Shown: positions 62,260 to 64,000 of the stretch, in pieces
Layout: each line of letters begins with the position of its first letter
Position numbering within the stretch: the stretch's first letter is position 1
Assembly (NCBI GenBank): GCA_007751475.1
Contig: CP036434.1
Span: 7,654,527-7,718,526 of the forward strand
DNA: 64,000 nucleotides
From: Saltatorellus ferox
Lineage (GTDB): Bacteria; Planctomycetota; UBA1135; GCA-002686595
Direction of reading: 5' to 3'
Made by a program: the position numbers and the translations under genes
The notes under the pieces: generated by a model
Database searches by the model: none
What the model was told of the DNA's origin: nothing
What the model saw: only the letters and a program-made list of their open reading frames with translations

Positions 62260-63408
62260 GTGAGCCGGGTCCACCTCGACTACAACGCCACGACGCCCCT
62301 GCGACCCGAAGCGCGGGCCGTCTTTCTGGAGGTGCTCGATTCAGCCGCCGGCAACCCTTCGAGCGTTCATCACTCGGGGAGGGCCGCGCGCGCCGTCGTC
62401 GATGACGCCCGGGCGCGGGTCGCTGACGCCCTCGGGGTCGACGAGGACGCGATCGTCTTCACGAGCGGCGGCACCGAGGCCAACAACCTCGCGCTGTTCG
62501 GCTCACTGGAAGCCCTGGAGGGTCCGATCCAGCTCATCACCACGCCGGTGGAGCACGCGGCGGTCCTGGAGCCCGCTCGGGCGGCCGCGGAGCGCTGGGG
62601 AGGCCGCGTGCGACTCAGGCTCCTCACCGTCGACGCAGCGGGACGCCCGGATCTCGACGAACTTCAGGCACTCATCGCTGAAGGGCCCGCGCTCGTCTCG
62701 ATCATCGCTGCCAACAACGAGATCGGGACCGTCACCTCCTACGGGGAGATTCGGGCCATCCTGGGGGAACGGAGCGACCTGATCTATCACTCCGACTCCG
62801 TTCAGCTGCTCGGGAAGCGTCGCTTCGACCTCTCGGCGGTGGACCTGGCCACGTTCAGCGCGCACAAGGTCGGGGGCCCGGTTGGCGTCGGCATTCTGGT
62901 TCGCCGGCGAAAGACGCCCCTCGCGCCCAGGCTCTTCGGAGGCTCCCAGGAGGCAGCGCTCCGGCCCGGTACCGAGAACGTGGCGGCCATCGCGGCCGCC
63001 GCCTGCGCGGTCGATCTCGCCGTGCAGGAGACCGCGGCGTTCGAAACGATGACCGCTGCGCGGACCGGCCAGCTGTGGACCGGGCTCCGAGAGGCGATTC
63101 CGGGGATCCAGCTGAACGGCCCCGCGCTCGACGATCCACGGCGACTTACTAACACTCTCAACGTGTCGGCTCCGCTACAGGACGCGCGCACCCTCGTCGT
63201 GAAGCTCGACCTCGCAGGACTGGAAGTTTCCGCCGGTTCCGCGTGCGCGAGTGGCTCCATCGAGCCGAGTCATGTCCTGGGCGCGCTGGGAATCGACCCG
63301 CAACGAGCGGCTGCAGGGATCAGAATCTCGCTCGGAAAATCCACCACCGAGGAAGATATCCACACCGCCGTGGACAAGTTGAGGAGAACTTTGGGGGAAG
63401 CGTCGTAA
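62260..63408 (+). CDS. Cysteine desulfurase (IscS/NifS family)
   Basis: A 382-residue PLP enzyme that takes sulfur from cysteine as a persulfide. It begins VHLDYNATTPLRPEA. The PLP Lys is K203 in FSAHKVGGPVGVG and the catalytic Cys is C329 in GSACASGSIEPSHVL. The SACASG.....SHVL loop is of the longer class-I type, as in IscS and NifS. GTG is the start, one base after the bshA stop, so translation is coupled. The link to bshA is notable because both use or produce cysteine-derived sulfur. It does not sit next to iscU or other cluster genes here. Confidence 0.92.
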   Translation: MSRVHLDYNATTPLRPEARAVFLEVLDSAAGNPSSVHHSGRAARAVVDDARARVADALGVDEDAIVFTSGGTEANNLALFGSLEALEGPIQLITTPVEHAAVLEPARAAAERWGGRVRLRLLTVDAAGRPDLDELQALIAEGPALVSIIAANNEIGTVTSYGEIRAILGERSDLIYHSDSVQLLGKRRFDLSAVDLATFSAHKVGGPVGVGILVRRRKTPLAPRLFGGSQEAALRPGTENVAAIAAAACAVDLAVQETAAFETMTAARTGQLWTGLREAIPGIQLNGPALDDPRRLTNTLNVSAPLQDARTLVVKLDLAGLEVSAGSACASGSIEPSHVLGALGIDPQRAAAGIRISLGKSTTEEDIHTAVDKLRRTLGEAS

Positions 63409-64000
63409 GTCACGAGTTCGTGCGCAGATCGCCGAATCGCTGCCGATATGTGCTTCACGCCCCGTTGACGATTTCGCCCATCGCGAGTTCAATCTAGCGA
63501 GCCAAGGGCAGCGACCTCACCGCACACACCCCGCCTTCCACCACACGGCTGGCGGGGCTTGTATTTCACGCACCATCCGCTTCACGCCCTGGCCATCGAT
63601 GACCACCCGCCACGCTGAACGGCGCCGCCCCACCGCATCGCCGGCAGGCGCCGTTCAGCGGCACGGGATGACAGGTCGAGTGGCTGACACCCCGTGGGCC
63701 ACCGCTGTGTAGTTCACGAACGATCCACGATCCGACCGCGGACGATTCTCCACAAACGATCCACACGTCTCCGACATCACCGGTCCACCCCTGGAGGGCC
63801 GTGCATGGCGGCTGCGACCCTCTCTCATCCTCCTCTCACGCCCGCGGCTCCTCGGCCAAGGGCCCCCTGGCGTCTGACTCCGGGCTCCCCCACCGACGGT
63901 TATCCACAGCGATCCACAGGATCGGGATCACCTCGGGCCTGGCAGCAAGGACGCACTGCACCGCCGTGCCTGGCACGGCCCCTCTCCCCCCGACTGTTTG
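63409..64000. other. Gene-free stretch with DnaA-box-like sites (possible origin flank)
   Basis: No gene is visible on either strand. TTATCCACA, the standard DnaA box, occurs at 63900-63908. One-mismatch TTCTCCACA is at 63746-63754, and CGATCCACA, two mismatches from the box, is at 63757-63765 and 63910-63918. There is a 13-bp inverted repeat (63614-63626 with 63647-63659) and several TTCACG words. Together with parA 2.3 kb away, this could be part of a replication origin, but no AT-rich unwinding region is visible inside the window. Confidence 0.4.
63614..63659. repeat. Inverted repeat with 13-bp arms
   Basis: GCTGAACGGCGCC and its exact reverse complement are separated by 20 bases, in the gene-free right end. 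It may be a terminator for the cysteine desulfurase operon or part of the possible origin. Confidence 0.7.

Overview
The window is high-GC DNA with compact same-strand gene blocks. Its protein families point to a planctomycete-like bacterium. The clues are an ECF sigma factor divergent from a serine/threonine kinase with a transmembrane segment and helical repeats, sigma factors fused to a membrane anchor, secreted proteins sharing a lineage-type C-terminal domain, an FG-GAP protein, a TonB/TolC-side outer-membrane uptake system and bacillithiol genes. This assignment is inferred from gene content only; no rRNA or dnaA is present to confirm it.

Layout. (1) 1-13 kb: a natural-product locus. 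It holds a condensation-PCP-thioesterase NRPS, a Wzm/Wzt-like ABC exporter, a HupE/UreJ-like membrane protein, an Sfp-type phosphopantetheinyl transferase, an acyl-CoA-dehydrogenase-like flavoprotein, a stand-alone adenylation enzyme, a stand-alone carrier protein, and a Gfo/Idh/MocA plus GMC oxidoreductase pair. The dehydrogenase/adenylation/carrier trio is the layout used to make pyrrole-2-carboxyl or dehydroaminoacyl carrier-protein thioesters. (2) 13-20.5 kb: a DUF4143 ATPase, a sigma factor/kinase pair and a secreted serine hydrolase with five tandem N-terminal repeats. (3) 20.5-40.4 kb: an accessory, rearranged region. It contains an IS256-like and an IS21-like element (the latter cutting a sigma/anchor gene in two), remnants of a CPBP protease and of a polymorphic-toxin tip with a possible immunity gene, an AbiE-like two-gene unit preceded by three operator-like repeats exactly 21 bp apart, a second but 5'-truncated DUF4143 ATPase, a rhomboid-like protein lacking key catalytic residues, and six copies of an undescribed dispersed repeat, two of them exact 159-bp direct repeats around a low-GC cassette. 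(4) 40.4-44.7 kb: a TonB-dependent receptor-exbB-exbD-tonB operon. (5) 45-54.9 kb: housekeeping genes, namely an MgtC/DUF4010 protein, acetolactate synthase, pyrF-bshC-bshB, a histidine kinase, trmL and a nitrilase-family amidase. (6) 55-59.7 kb: a 126-bp near-perfect palindrome, a secreted endonuclease I and a secreted FG-GAP protein. (7) 59.9-64 kb: parA, bshA and a cysteine desulfurase, then about 590 bp without genes that carries a perfect DnaA-box sequence and several near-matches, a possible replication-origin flank.

Together, bshA, bshB and bshC supply a complete bacillithiol backbone pathway in one window, and the coupled cysteine desulfurase suits a sulfur/thiol theme. Three secreted proteins (serine hydrolase, endonuclease, FG-GAP) end in the same roughly 130-residue domain, which suggests a shared surface-sorting or anchoring module. 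A fourth, fragmentary copy lies fused to one of the dispersed repeats.
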